A stretch of 64,000 nucleotides of DNA. It comes from Protonemura montana. Lineage: Eukaryota; Arthropoda; Insecta; Plecoptera; Nemouridae. This document shows positions 10,801-24,891 of this stretch, piece after piece; the stretch's first letter is position 1; every line of letters starts with the position of its first letter. Both the position numbers and the translations under genes were made by a program. The notes under the pieces are model-generated. The model was not told where the DNA came from. It did no database searches and saw only the letters and a program-made list of their open reading frames with translations. The DNA lies in assembly GCA_947568835.1 (NCBI GenBank), contig OX387603.1, positions 24,142,651 through 24,206,650 on the forward strand, given 5' to 3'.

Positions 10801-13800
10801 ATGTGAAAAAAAAAACTAGTGTAGGTTTGTTGATCATGAGAATTCCTTCCGATATTTTCCCACCGACCGACCAGCCGGCACATGATGTGCCGGGTTAAAT
10901 GTGTTGACGGACATACCTCCAATAAAACAATCTCCCCCATCACTCTGATCGGGCTACACGTCGACACATACGGGCCGCGATACGATCTGGACCATTTCGC
11001 CGTCGGCGGCTGCTGCCACGGTGATGATGATGATGCGCAGAGTTGAGTGTTGGGACCTGGACAAAAAGAGCCGCTCGGCGAAACGCGTCGATGGATGGCC
11101 GATGGGATAGCGGCCTGCCACATTCTATTTAGATTATTGGAGCACGCCCCGCGAGCAGAGGTCGACTCCGTCCTCCCACGCAGACGTTCGCTTCCCATGG
11201 AAGGAGATTTGGCTAGCATCTACCTGCGGTGATGACCAGGGTCAAGTAATTAGAACATCTGATGGCTGAGCGGTGCACTCGTCTGTTTGGAACCTCTCGA
11301 TGATTTGCATAATATGCAGATGGCTCAAATCTGCACATGCTCGTCATCAAAAAGAAATTCCATTTGCGTTATTGCGAACAACATCGGTTCACGGTGGCAT
11401 CTGCGAATGAATGGAACCCTGACACTGAAATCTTATTTCTTATCAATATTACCCTTTTCAGTTGTCTACTTCTTATGCACCACTGGTATAATTCAAATAA
11501 ATTCAAAGCGAACAGTGTTTTTATGACAAAACAAACATCCGGTGGTCAGCGCCTCCACGTTCAGTGCTGGAAAGTGGAAACTATTTAAAACTGGAAGATT
11601 CCAACAAGCAGGTTTCAAAGACCTTCTTTGCGGCTTCAATGACATTCACAACTTGTTGCAGACACATTGCAAGACGTTGCCCAAAATGTCTCAGATATAA
11701 ATCGAGGAGATCGCTTCGATTATCTCAGGTGACCGCACCTGTATGTCACAATCTCTGACAGAATTGACGTGTCCGAGTACGTTCACCTTTAGTTGAGCCA
11801 ACAAAACAATATCCTGACAATTCCCATTACTCGTGTGTTTCTGTTTGGTCAACACTTTGCGGCCAACAGCCTGTACTGCACACAGTGTACCCTTCGTTTA
11901 CCCCCGCGATGCCGACTCATCGCTTAGATTGCATCACCGAATATCCTGGTCGCGGCCTTGGTGTGCCAACAACCACGGATTTTTTGTGTGTATTTAAGTA
12001 TTGTTGAAGAGGCTACCGTTTAGTCGTTTGTTGGCTTCCAAACGCCGCCGCTCAGGTCCTATCGCGGGCCCACGGAGTGGTCGAGATTGAGTGCCCATTG
12101 CTTTTTGCCCGTGTCGGCGATGAGATGTTATGCCGGGTTCACGAAAGGGGTCAAATTGCTCGCTTAGATGCCTTTGAAATCACCGGCCCAGGCTAGGGGT
12201 GGTTTTGATGACTAAACAAAAGAGGAACATGCGTGCTCTTGGGTAAATAAACCTAAATAAATCTGAACATTATCTGATAATTTCTATATTTTGGTCGCAT
12301 ACTACAGACGAATATATTCAATAAAAACACGATAATATCCCCGATTTACGAACATCTCGGTAATTGTATTAGATCCAAACACGCAAGGCTGACTTTGTTG
12401 ATTTTCCTGCAATTTTTTGGGTTATCACCCTGTGGACCATGCAGCTAAGATCATGTCAAGAGCATGTAATAACACCCGAGGGTAGCAGTAGCATCCTCGT
12501 CTCGTATGCACCACTGCCGGCCGATACAAAAGCGATGCCTGCAATCTGACACGAGCATAGCGACTCGATCGACGCCGAGCTGTCAGATCGAGTGACTGGC
12601 GATCACTGCCACGCAGGTAATGGCCGCCTAATGAACGGACCTTCGCCTCCAATAACGTCCGATCATCATCGTCTTCCCCGCCTTACCTATGCCGCGATGA
12701 GCGAAGCACAATGCGCGCCCGTTACCAGCTCCTTTCTTACGTGTTTGACCACCGACAGGAAATTATTAGCCGTTGTTTAAAACTGTTTAAAGTTAATGTA
12801 GATGAGTTGGAGCATTATAGCTGAGAGCCTCGATGGTTTTTTTGCGCGGCGCGAGAGAGGTGATCGGATTTAGATGAGGTGAATGTAGAGGGCGTGTTGA
12901 TGATGAGCAGTTTTTTCTGTTTTTTTAAGTCTTAATAAAGAGTATGCAATAGAGCGCACTGAAATTTGATTCGGAAACTGGTCATTATAGTGTGTATATG
13001 CACGTACTACATTACGAACCAAGTACATGGGATTGTTTTAAGTGTTGGCTATTTAAGAAGGTAATATGTGTAACTTAGCTCTGATACCATTACATTATAA
13101 TGGAAGTTGTGCAATAAATCTAGTTGTAAGTACAGCACGCCGGATGTCATCATAGTAATGCGGAAAACGTGAAACCGAAACGCGGTAGCGAGCAAACATT
13201 TCACGAACACAACCAATGGAATGATGCATCCAAAATGACGCTTCTCGCAATCTGCACGTGTGCTAACATGCAGCCAGTATGCATCGAAATCACGCTAGCC
13301 CGCTCAGTGATTCGATCTCCAAACAACACACATTCGCAGGCCGCCGCCGCCGAGCTACATTAGCCTAATCTCGGCTACAGATGAGTCTGCAAACATTGTT
13401 ATTATCCCATAATATAGTTCCACCGCGCGCCGTGCGCTTTAGTTCGGCTATCAATCTGCGATCCCTCTCCTAGTGAAACACCAATCCGCCGTGGGCCATC
13501 GCCGTGTCTTGCAAATTGGTGCAACATTTCGTATATACCAAGACGGGTCGCCATCTCTCATATCGCCCGACGTCGTGGCTCGCCGGGACCGAGATTCCCA
13601 CATCGCGCTGCAGCCGGCGCACTGGTTCACATGGGCCCGCGATGTGGAGACGGTGATCTCAGCCTGCAGGCGACGTGACCCTCCAGCGTCCATCGGGCCG
13701 TCGCGGACTAAACACATGGGCTGTCTTATTTATTAGTCCACTTTGTTCCGCACACGCGGGCCTCTGCAGTGATGTAGACTGACACGTATCATTACTGCAA

Positions 13801-16800
13801 CACGTGTGTGTTTAGCGAGAGGCTGGCTACGTGCGTGTGGCCCTTGTGAATCTCGCCGTGCGTGGGCGATGCGTAGCTCCGGGATGCGTGGAATTTGCAG
13901 GCGAGTGCAAGCCTTGTCAAAGATCGTTTTAATGTGGCTAAACGTCGGAATTATAATGTAATTTGGGGGAAGTAGTTTGGGTAGTAGTATAATATACTAG
14001 ATGGGAAACGTATGTGGTACAGTATTGAGAACGTATCCTTATCTTCGAGCTGGGGTCCAGGGTCTGTACGTTGAAGGTATTTTTAAGTAAACTTGACAAA
14101 ATGTATTTAGCTGTGTTTTTGAAAAGCATTTTCGAAGTTGACATGCGAGCTGTAGGTACCACATTGCCCAGCTTCCCAGGGATCCCAATTTTTCCATCGC
14201 ACGATGACCCCGGACTCTCGACAACCCTTAAACTGTAATTACCACGCCATTCGCGACATTTGTTCCGGCTGCAAACACTGTCGGCGTCGCCATTTTCAGC
14301 TTTAGTTACCTTCCTTCGTTCGATGGTGCATCGCTCGGTTTTTACTGCCGCGGCTGCCGGACGTAAATCAGCGGTGGTAATCGATTGGGCAGACCGCCGG
14401 CTGCCGTGGCGATCGGCGGGGACATGCGTGATGCGGAGGTCCGGTCAGCTAATTAAAAACACTCTCTGGGGCCCGACGCTTGGCGGCGACTTGCAACGGT
14501 GGGAAAAACGCCGCTCGGACAAAAGCGCCGAGGACGCCGATTTGGCTGGAAACGGGCATTGTTTATGTGCGCGCCACGCGGATTGATTGAATTCTATAGA
14601 TCTTTCCCTCCATCGTTAGTGCGGAAGAAAGTTCCAAGACTAATAATAAACTTGTCCGCGCACTTCTAGGTCTGAATCAATGATGTTGGTTTAGGTTTGA
14701 GAAAAATCAGAAAAATCGATATTTAATATGCACATTTTAGACTGTGCTGAGGCATGGCGTTTTATCACACAGTTCTATAATTTTACCAGAAACTTAATTA
14801 AAATCGTTACGTCCAATGGCAATGCCCGAAACATATTTGCAAGGGTGATCGAACACTCATGTCCCGCTGAAAACGAGGACTGATTTTCAGAAGAATCAAC
14901 GCGAGGACTTGCAGATGAAACTGCCAGCACGCTGACACTCCTGACTCGTGCGTCCTCTCAAGGGCTTAGATCAACAAACCTTTTTCCAAAGCTTTTTTTT
15001 TCCGAAGCTCTATCGTCTTCCATGAATGACCGGCGTCATGAGCCTCGTCACTTTCCACAATTCCCCGTCCATAGGCCACGGACAAAAACCTGCGTGTCGC
15101 TCATTTGGCGCACTTCTCAATTAAGAACTGAGCACCGACAACCCGTGAGGCATGCCGTGGCGCTCATAAACAGCAGTGACAGGCGCGACCAACAGCAAGC
15201 ATTCTCTGCTCACACACTTTGCCTCTTGAGATGCGTGGATACGCCATCAGCCTTAATGACTTGTCCGGCGTACGCGTCCAGGAGGACCGCGTCAAACCTC
15301 GACTCATTCCCGGGCTCGCCACACTCTAATTCACCGTGGCCAATGCTAACAAAATAATCGATCGACAAATATGTTACCAATCTATTCATTCACCGAATAC
15401 TTAATGCCTTACGAGGAACAATCGCCGAGCTCGCCTTGTTATTTTCATAAAAGCTTTTGCTATATCAGGACGCTTTCAGAGTGTTGAACAAGTCTTTTAG
15501 ATACTCAGCTTCTGATCGGAGAAGTTGATTGATTCGTAAGTAAGATGGTAGCTGATAGAATTGGCTGGAATTCTGGGCTGATACGCGTTCGTCACTCTAA
15601 GATCAGGGGTCTCAACTCTGGGAGTCGGTCGCCAATGGTCGCTGTCGTTGCCGGCGTCGTCGCGTTTGCTTGCCCCTGTTTCAGGGGCTGACAGCTTCCT
15701 GGTACACACGTGGAGATCTGGCCGTGCAGCTATCTGCCTAGCCTGGACCACGTTGACAAATTAACAAAGCCTTAGCTGGAGGCACAAAGAGGCAGCATTT
15801 TGGTCCCGCTCGGCTCTCCGTAAACACACTGTATCGAAGTGATGAATGGCATAACTCGGTGCTTCGAAACTCAAATTAACAGCCCAGAGAAAAAATGTGA
15901 AGCTGCACACATTTCGTGAAGCTACAGAGTTTTTCTGGTCGTTGGCGATGGACTATGAAATCCAGGTGTGTTTCTACGTTAAAAGAACACTTGAGTTTAT
16001 TTTCGTGGCTGTGTACATGTTCGGTTGCTATACCTATGATTGTTTATGCATCCTTACTGGCTAGGTGAAACAGTTTTTAGTGCCGATTGCGGATAGAAAC
16101 CAAGTCGAATTCGCGATTCAGCGAAAAAGCTGCTTGTCAACTGTTCGTCGCAACAACATCCAGGGCCGTGCATGAATTCGTGCAAAAATCAAAATTTTCC
16201 GCGGGCTCGAAAATGAAATTGGAAACGTGTGATGGCTTCCGGCCGACGGTGGTGCACTACGGCTTGAAATCTAGATTTGTCACCGCATGAATCCCGGGTA
16301 GACAGCTGCGCTGTGCCTCGGCCCAAACGAATCGCTAAGAGTTTTTCCTCGTCGCGTGTAATGAGTCACTCGGCTATGCGATCGCTCGTCGAATATTCGC
16401 TAGCTGGGAAATATTGTTGCTTGTTTTTCCACACTTTTATGCAGGTATCAAAATGAGCGGTCGTGAGACTTGTTGTCTACAAAATTCAAGTTCATGCTCA
16501 GGATTTGAGATGGTTGAACCGAAAATGTGAAACGCCATCTGAAGACGCCGAAGTCGCCGTATTTACGAACGACCGGAATGTTTTGTCCTTTGGAGGTAAT
16601 TTCACCGATTTGGCCATTCACATGAGATGTATGAAATGCTGACACGCCGACCAACACATCGGTTCCCAGCTTATCGAGCGGTGCCGACGTTAAAGAGCAA
16701 AGAGGCTCGAACGTTTGGTCGGTACCCGCTCGTTGATCCAATTTCTCACAGCCGCGTCGGCGATCGGAGGCGAGTCAATCGCGAAGCGGTTTTTGATTGA

Positions 16801-19800
16801 TTTCCGATCGGACTTCAATCACTCGCCGCCTCAGTATCGACGGGCACCATGCACATCAGCACAGGTGTGCACGCCTTGCTCGCCGACAGAGATTAAATTT
16901 GTTTAGATCGTTGATAATATTGTTACTCACCTGCGAGAATTCCTTGCGCGCGATTTACGTTTCCCCGATGAGATGATCGCGGTCGAAATTCCTAGCGTTT
17001 TGCTTTCAGAGAGAAGAAGATGGTTTCATTTAAATGCAGTGAAACGGGAAATGCATTATTGTTTGCAGCGCGATGGGCGTTTGTTATTTAGCCTCGACCC
17101 CGCGCGGCTCACTGCCAAGGATGCAATCGCTCGACCTTTCCAGAAGATGAACTGGAACAACCACTTATGGTTTGTGCATCCCTTGCGACTCTCCGCATCT
17201 CATTTGAATATCGTAAACGACAGGCAGACTCTAATATTGCAGCCTGCGTTCAGATCTTATCTCGCCAGCCATGAAGATGAAACACAATACAAAGTAGAAT
17301 TCATCTGTCAGGTGCCCGCTCAACGGCGATAGATATTGGATTTGAAAAGTATGCTCCAGTGGAAATAGTATTTGTTGCTATGACCGTCGAGTTACGTTAG
17401 CTTTTTGCTATCATTCTGTCTTGCATCTACCCCACGCAGTCTTGTACTTGTCTGCGTGGCCAGACCGATGCTGCAATGTTACAGCGTTAATATATGCCGT
17501 CCAGGTAAACAACGCTTGTCCGCAAAGTGCAGTCAATAATCATAAAGGCGCCGAGTTGTTAACATGGGAAGGCAATTAGTTTACAGCTTCTTTCCGATGC
17601 ATTGATATTTGGAGGGCTGTCACCGTCTTGATGCCCGCGGAGGTCTCGTACAACAGCATGTAGCCACAATACTAATCGGGAATCTAGAGTAGTATGAGCG
17701 AAAAGATAGCCATGTGAGGTTAAATGAAGTTAGACGTGTATGAGTGTTTCCGTAAGGTTTGCCCGGAGGTTTCGGAGGCCCGTGTGTTTGCCCTGGCTAC
17801 GGATTGATAGACCTCATCTCTGACAACTAAATCACTGTCGTGGCGGCAACTTTACGCAGATGATCACTGCAGTGCATTCCGCAAATACACAGGCAATTTC
17901 GCGTTGATTTGCCACGGGTTTACTCTGGTCACCTGTTTAGCAATATGAAATTACTTGATTCCTTTTTGGTTTGTTTAGTTTAAGTAATCGGCTTACGTCC
18001 TCCTTATAGCTACGCGTTTGAAATTAACCCGGGACTAATCTGTGTCGGGTAAATGAGTTTGCCGGGCTCCACGGAGCGAGTCTGGCGAAAATTGACAACG
18101 ATCGCCGAATTGAGCGCACACGAAATTAGCCAATGAGCGCTCGTTATTGAGGTAATTAGCGTTGCACCGAGCGCACTGACATGCTCAAGTATATCGAGTT
18201 TCGACAGCACGTACTCCGCGCAGACGAAACGACAGCGATTAGAAATTTTGGCAAGCCAAAAAAAATATTGGAGAAACTATAATAAGACATACGGTGCTTG
18301 CCATGGTGTACAGACAAACGCAAAGGTATACACTGCACAAGGCCGCGATTTTTTTTCTAGCCAAGGCTTTAAACCCGGAACTTTCCACGATCAAATTACA
18401 TATTATTTAGTTGGTCAGTTTCAAATATCACTATATCGTCTAGCGAGATTATAGACATTTACCATTTTTTTAGATCACAATCTTGGGGCCAGTGCATGCG
18501 TTCGCGCCGCGCACATGCGCATAGGCATTGTTTTCGAGCTCCCACAATAAATCACCGATAGCAGCGCCCATGAGAGGACGCGTTCGGTGGTGCAACCACA
18601 GCCCATCTCGGCAACCACAGTGATTACCGGCCATTTCCATATCAGCCAATCAAATCACAGATTGATTGCCAATTGCTCGACAATTGTACGCTGCATTCAC
18701 AGAGGGAATTGCATTCCGAAACCCGATACCCAATTCGACAACACACTGTTAGCGTGGAATTATAGAAGATCGTAGACAATAAACTTATATGGTTTCTCCC
18801 AAAAATAGCCATCAATAAACCCGTAAAACGAATTTATCTTAGTTCTGAAGATATCGGTCTGATGATCGAATGCCGATATGGCGGCCGAAACCGCGGTAAC
18901 GTCGCCTACCCTGGACGAACAATGGGACCTAATGATGGTCGGTGATGGATCCACGCGATCTCGCAGCTTGACAACGAGCAAGAGACACCGAGGACAGGCC
19001 GTGTCCACGCCGTGGGTGTCCGCAAGAGTGTCCATCGCGTGCAGAGATTCTCGCCGAGCTGGGGTACTTTGAAGTTAAGCAACATCGAGCTGAATCAGAT
19101 GTTGGACATGCTTCGATTGGCTGGTAGGGGTCTGAGGCTAGGGTTTGTGCGGGTTTATCAACTGCAGCTTATGCAGACGTGGACAGCAAAGACCACGGGA
19201 GGATATTCCTGTGGCCATGGTTTTTTATAGGACTTGTAAGAAAACTTGGCTAGTACTGCATACACCGGGTCTACACAATGCAAATGGACCATTTTAAAAT
19301 CAAATTATAAGTGAAATTTACGAGTTGCTGGAAGGGATGCCATTCATAAAGTGTGTTCTTTATTTCGCAGTTAATGCATGGAAAGGGGTTTTATTGGAGC
19401 CCTAAGTTCCTGTCTTGATCGTGAGGAGGGATTAATTCAATTTGACGTTTTATTATTATGCTCGTTATTTTTATTATTACTTTATACCCAACTGGGGTTT
19501 ATACCCAACTTTTGAGAGGTTTTGGTGTCCCTTATAAAAAGAAATACTCTGCCCATTTCAAGGAATCGAAATGTGAGTAAGATTTCACTGATTTTTCACC
19601 GAGCGTATTTCATTTGAAGCGAACGTGGAACTTTTCTCATGACACCTTTCCACCCTCTCGCCGTCCAACAACACGACGCGAACACTTCAATCCGGTTACC
19701 CACACGTTTCACGAAAGATTTCACCTCGGAGGAAAGTTCCACTGCAGCGGTGGAGGCGCCGAGTTGCGCAGACGAGCGCCGTCGCTGCAGGAATTTCCAA

Positions 19801-19857
19801 TCCTGGCCGATCGCCGTGGACGGCGCGAGGGTGGGAAGACGCGGCGATCATAATTTA

Positions 19858-19935
19858 TGTGCCCAAACTGGATTCGAACCACGTACCTCGAGCGTCCGCG
19901 ACTCGTAGCTCTATAAAGCCTCGGTATAAACGTAC
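19858..19935 (-). repeat. tRNA-like fragment, possible SINE head
   Basis: On the minus strand GGTTCGAATCC (box B; plus 19870-19880) is a perfect RNA polymerase III B box. It is preceded at about tRNA spacing by TAGAGCTACGAG, which only loosely fits an A box. A full cloverleaf with a matching acceptor stem was not found, so a SINE head or decayed tRNA copy is more likely than a functional tRNA. Confidence 0.3.
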
Positions 19936-21544
19936 GTAGATAGAAGATATCGCGTTTATATGCCTTAGATGAGACGATAGGGCGCGCGCAGTGTATTTAA
20001 CAAGAATCACCGCGGTCTCAGCGCTGCGCTGCGATGCGATGACTATTGACCGATTGCATAGTTTACATTTAAAACAAATCCTCCCACTATTTTTCGTGGA
20101 TCGTTATCGCCGTTATAGTACGTAGACGTACCACCAGAGCCAGAGCCACATTTATTTATGTATCAAAAACGCCAAGGCCTCTCATTTCAAGCGGAGATGC
20201 GCAGCTGAGATTCTCTTGATGAGCTCACTGCCTTCTTCTATACAGTGCAGGCTGCTGCGAACATAGAGGGTTCAAGTCGAATGCTCTAGAGTCTAGACAG
20301 TCAAAGCTGCCAAAGTTTCATCTTCGTACAAAGCAGAATGGACGGACATCCAGGCGACTGTCCTCATGCCAAAACGTCAAACCGTTCGGTTGTCAACAGT
20401 GCATACTGCGGTCACACATCCAAGTACTGATCACAGTCGATGGATATCAGATTAAGCGTTTTCCAACGCTATACAAAACACTTCGATACTACAAAATAAC
20501 CGTTTTTGAACAGTTGGCTGGAAGGAAAGGTGGTTTAAGTTTCACTCCAAAAATTTAAAGTAATCTCAGGTGTTTGTTTCTCCCCATGAGATTGACTCGG
20601 GCAGCCCCTGGCATTGTGTTGCTACGCAAGATCACGACCACCCTATGAATGCCCCTGACCCAGTGGGGTCATGCAAAGACCTGTATGGATTTCAGATTCG
20701 CGTTGACATACTTTTATGAAAAATTTCATTTAAACCATAAGCTATAGTTCCTGAAATATTCAAGGACTCAGAAGGACTAATTTTCTTTACCTAACAGTGA
20801 ATTAAAAGTCATATTCTGCTTGTTCACCCTCGGCAGTACGAGTAGCGCACCGACTCCTACAAGAAATGCCTTGCACGCGGCCCTAACGAAAGTTGCCGTC
20901 GTAATGACTTACATTTGCACCCCGATACGGGTATTTGGTAAACCACCCTCCGTCGCTACGCCCGGCCAAACGCCCCGATGAATCATCGCCCACTAGCGCT
21001 ACCTAACGCCGAGCGCCGGCAAAACCCACACACCGCCTTGTGCACCGAAAACAACTCACTAGAGGTTCCCACAGTATCCGCCAGCAGCGCCGCGGGCGCG
21101 TTGCGTCAACTACAGTAATAAGCCGCCGATCGCGTTCCTTTGGGCAGTGCTTTACCTCTGGGCGGGTAACAGCGCTGCTCGGGGCAGCACTCGAGGGCTT
21201 CGGCAGCCGAAGAGTGACCAACTCCGTGCAGATCGCGCGCCTCGTGTTTGAGAGCCCATCTTTTCAAACAGAACCATTGAAATTATCGCGCGTGAAGGAG
21301 AACCGTGTTGCTTAACTGTTGAAATTTTTTTTCGGGGCAGGTCGGTTGGCATAAAGCTCGAGATCAATTTAGGCATAATTATCACATTTTCAACTCACCA
21401 GCACTACAATTACAAGCAATTGCCATATTAAATCTCGTCGTCAACTATTTCGATATATCTGCAACTGCCACAGATTGTACCAATAACCAAAATTTTTTCA
21501 AATATCTCTGAAAATGAACTTGGCCGCCTTTCCACCAAAGAGTC

Positions 21545-21680
21545 TCTACACTGGCATAGCTGGCTCTCGCTCCAGCGATCTCCCGCATGGACCTAGATAC
21601 ACGCAGCACAACAACTCTGTTCCGATCTGGGACTCGAATCGAGCCGATCTCGCTCAGCGCTCCCCAGAGAAACAAAACTG
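21545..21680 (-). repeat. Probable tRNA-derived SINE fragment
   Basis: Read on the minus strand, GATTCGAGTCCCAGATCGG is followed by AACAGAGTTGTTGTGCTG. A B box followed by that type of tail is common in tRNA-derived SINEs of arthropods. The A-box half is poorly preserved. Assignment is by pattern only. Confidence 0.35.
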
Positions 21681-21880
21681 TTTCGCTGTAGACATTACAC
21701 GGGCCGTTCCTTTTATAGGGTTACGCCCCGAATATGAGTTTTTCTAACTCGGCGTGCCCGACATGCCATTAATACGCGGCTCGCCGCGCGGTCTGGCGCA
21801 CAGATTATCAGCTGCTATGATTAACACTCGCTTTGTGAATCGGCGCGCTGTGTCGGTCTGCCGGCACGAACGAGGCCCGT

Positions 21881-21896
21881 GAGGTACCGGCACCTC
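21881..21896. repeat. Near-palindromic copy of a GC-rich 16-mer
   Basis: GAGGTACCGGCACCTC is a 16-base inverted repeat with one imperfect pair. It continues as CACC(G/A)C(G/A)ACGGT in the same way as the copy at 22366, about 485 bases downstream. The shared flank is about 30 bases long, so these are two copies of one dispersed motif. Confidence 0.5.
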
Positions 21897-22365
21897 CACC
21901 GCGACGGTGGGCATCACCAGGGCCCGGACTTAGTCGTTAGCGACGACGGCGACCACTTTGGGTGGCACTTTCCTCTTTTCCGATTCGCTTTCTTCTAATT
22001 CAGCAAATTTTTAAAACAAATTTAAGCACCCCACAAACTGGTCCGATATATCTTTGTGAGATTATTCTATACTAAAATCAACCAAAATGCATTTCCAACA
22101 AGAACCAACGAGCATTGAAACTTTGGGCTGCATTGGTCTCACTGGCCAATCTCAATGCAATGTTGGTGCTGTCACTACACAATTAGCAGTTTTTTTCAAA
22201 ACGCTTAGATTTTCTCTAAAATAACCTTGAACTAAGCCCCCCATAGCAGGTTTATCCTAAAACGTATCTATTAAAATGGGAGATGAATCTTGCTTATGAC
22301 CTAAAAGCATTTGGTCTAACTCTTTGCATGGTTCAATTCAGACGACCTGCACCAACGTGTTCTGT

Positions 22366-22381
22366 GAGGTGCCGGCACCTC
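22366..22381. repeat. Perfect 16-bp palindrome
   Basis: GAGGTGCCGGCACCTC is identical to its reverse complement. It sits in the same flanking context (preceded by GTGAG overlap, followed by CACCACAACGGT) as the imperfect copy at 21881. It might be a protein-binding palindrome or part of a repeat element. Confidence 0.55.
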
Positions 22382-23792
22382 CACCACAACGGTTGGCGAG
22401 CTGCCTTCGGGTCTCCTGGGTCCCTTCGGGAAAGCGTTTGGCCGTTCGGTTTGCTGGTTTTATTATAGCGTTACAAAAAAGACCGCCCGTCAACTTCTAG
22501 GCCTACGAAAATGGTAGTTGCTTCTATTGAAGCCACCTTCTTTTTTAGCGTTAATAATTTATTTTTCGTTCTCTCATGCCGATTAGTCGCATTTGAGACT
22601 GTAATACGCTCAAGTAATCTAATTTGATGATTACCTCAACGATTGATAAACAATCATCGATTTATTTGATACTTAATTGTTGAGGGTTGTTAAAAAGAAC
22701 GGCTGCAAGAGCCTCTGGGTGAAACTTTGGGTGAAACCTACCATAACCACGTGTTGCTGGCTCGTTCCCTCAGCAAAACGTGTAACAGTAGCGCTGTGAC
22801 TCTGATTAAACCTTTAACTCACATTTAAGACGACCTCTTTAAATATTAGAACTCCAAGTTTGTCGCAGTGAATTAAATTTTGTGCTTTAGTCAAACGTCA
22901 AGACCCTAAGTTTTATCTCTTCGAACGTCGCTCTCAGAAGAATGACGTGTTTTCGATCGATCACACACTTTTTCCGACCCGCGATTTCGCCAGCGAGCAT
23001 CGAACCGAGTCCCCATGTCGCATACCTCTCGCCACAAACATTTCCGATCAACATAAAGTGACACGTCTCGGCGCTTGCTGTGACAGCTGTTCGTAAGACA
23101 AAAGCTGCTCTGCGTCGGGGTCCCGGCCCCTTGGATCGGTGACTGATGGGCCGGCGTCATTGTGACCTCGCCTCGTGGATCAATCACCGCGCGGGGGATC
23201 GAACTGCGGGTTGACCCGAAACTTACACCCTTCATGCGGTCGACCGAGACATGGTCGCAGCGCGTCGCGACGGCCCAAAGGGTCATGATAAGACCTCGGT
23301 AAGATGTTGATGGACAGCCGCCGACAGAGACGAGAGCGGTTGGCGTTGTCGATGCTCGACGTGCGATCGATTGTCTCTGAATCGACCGACGGTTGGCGAG
23401 ACTGCGGCTCAACTTCGGCTGAAGCTGAAATTATGAACTTGTTGAACTTAGTTTGAACGAATCCAATAGTGAAATGGACAGATTGATTTCCCCCATTTTG
23501 CAATACTAGGGCAAAAACAAAAAAAATCTGTCCTTATAGGCTACTGTAAATTGTCACTGCCTGTCCGATTGTCCGCTGCATTGCAGACCACACGACGCCA
23601 TCTTGGCGTGTTCCTGGATTTCCTAAACAGCCATAGAGGTTTTAGGAGTTTTCTGGTCATCAAAGTTCAACCTCCAATATCGCCAAATCGCCGTGAAACG
23701 TTGTCTTTGTGCAAAGTACATTCCGAAAACAACCTCTCAGCACCGCCAGTTTGACATTGCTAGAACCGCTGGACCCATTGATGAGGTAAGAT

Positions 23793-24891
23793 CAGTGATG
23801 TATTCGTTAAATTTTTAGTGGGGGTACGCAAAAATGACCCATTTTTTTGTGTCGGCGGGCGGGGTGGGGGGGGGGGGGGGGGGGGGAAGGAGGAGGAGGA
23901 GACCCATGGCGAATGCACCGAAAGAGTGGAAAATAGGGGGCTTCGGGCGCAGCTCCAAGTGAATTTTTATTCTAAGGTTTCTTTTGGAGTCAATCTACGA
24001 GTTTACGATGAAATTGGGCTTGGAATGACATGGTCAGAACTGCATTTTTAATTACGTAATGATTTTGAGAAAATTAAATTAATGCCGCCCTCTCATGTCT
24101 ACACCTTCCCACATTGTTGCAGTCTTTAAATTTGGTGGGGATTCGGGAATCTGGTAAAAGAAAGTCAATCATTTTAATCGAATACTGGTTTAAATTTTTG
24201 ATGAAACTATCCATAGGTACGCGCATACTTTCGCGTTGAGGAGATTACATCAGTTTCCACAATGACTCTTTTTCATTGAGCTCTTCTTCATTCGACGTTG
24301 GTGGTGTCTTCAACTTCTCCCAAACCAAATTTTGGTTTTTTAGGAGGAGCAAGGCCCCAAAGGGAATGCAAATCCACTTGCTTCCTCTTCTGCATCTTGA
24401 ATTAAACTAACTCGTCCAGTGTGGCTCGTATGTTGCATTTTGGTTATTGTTTGTATTTTTGTCTTTCCTGCGAATTCTTATTATTTGAAGCGGGCTTGCT
24501 TCTGAGAGCTTGCACCGCCGTGCGACGCCGCGAAAGCGGCTACCGACTTCCCTAAGTGATAACAGTAATATGGTTCTAACTAACCCCTTTGTTGCGAGTC
24601 GCGACGCCGACACAATTCCAGCCTACCTACTCTTAGTATGTTCGCATACAGTGGCATTCTTGGTAGGTTTATTTTTAAGTAAGTGGATTATTAGGAATGA
24701 AACCCTTAACTGGGATATTTTCGCCTTAAAAATAAAGAAGTGCAGGATATTTTGAATAATCATAATTTAATACTGCTTTCCCGTGCGTTCACCTGCGTTC
24801 CCTCAAAAATTCAAAGTGGGGGTACGGCCAAAAATAAAATTAATAGTGGGTGGACTGCGTACACCCGCGTGCATTAACCAATACATCACTG
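23793..24891. mobile_element. Non-autonomous hAT-like DNA transposon, complete with TSD
   Basis: Both ends are visible. The left end is CAGTGATGTATTCGTTAA (23793-23810) and the reverse complement of the right end is CAGTGATGTATTGGTTAA, matching at 17 of 18 positions. It is flanked by a perfect 8-bp duplication GGTAAGAT at 23785-23792 and 24892-24899. An 8-bp target duplication with CAGTG termini is the hAT pattern. Subterminal direct repeats AGTGGGGGTACG occur near 23817 and 24816. The 1,099-bp interior has no transposase-like frame, so movement would have needed a transposase in trans. A G21 run (23866-23886) and a GGA repeat lie near the left end. Confidence 0.85.
23866..23900. repeat. G21 homopolymer followed by AGG repeat
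   Basis: An uninterrupted run of 21 G at 23866-23886 is followed by AAGGAGGAGGAGGAG. It is inside the hAT-like element. It is a likely sequencing or assembly trouble spot and could form G-quadruplex structure. Confidence 0.9.

Larger units (their letters stand above)
7831..23792. other. Intergenic region, no supportable gene
   Basis: About 16 kb between the trithorax 3' end and the hAT-like element. AT-rich stretches alternate every 1-2 kb with 200-400-base CpG-rich patches (for example 12430-12720, 13440-13740, 14260-14590, 15020-15360, 20860-21300, 22990-23420). Open frames in those patches are short, lack recognisable domains and lack coding-like splice partners. They could be regulatory DNA, decayed repeats or untranslated exons; I cannot tell which. 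Supportable repeats are listed separately. Confidence 0.5.

Noticed and set aside
19858..19935. Functional tRNA gene
   Set aside because: Only the T-arm-like part is convincing; acceptor and D arms do not pair.
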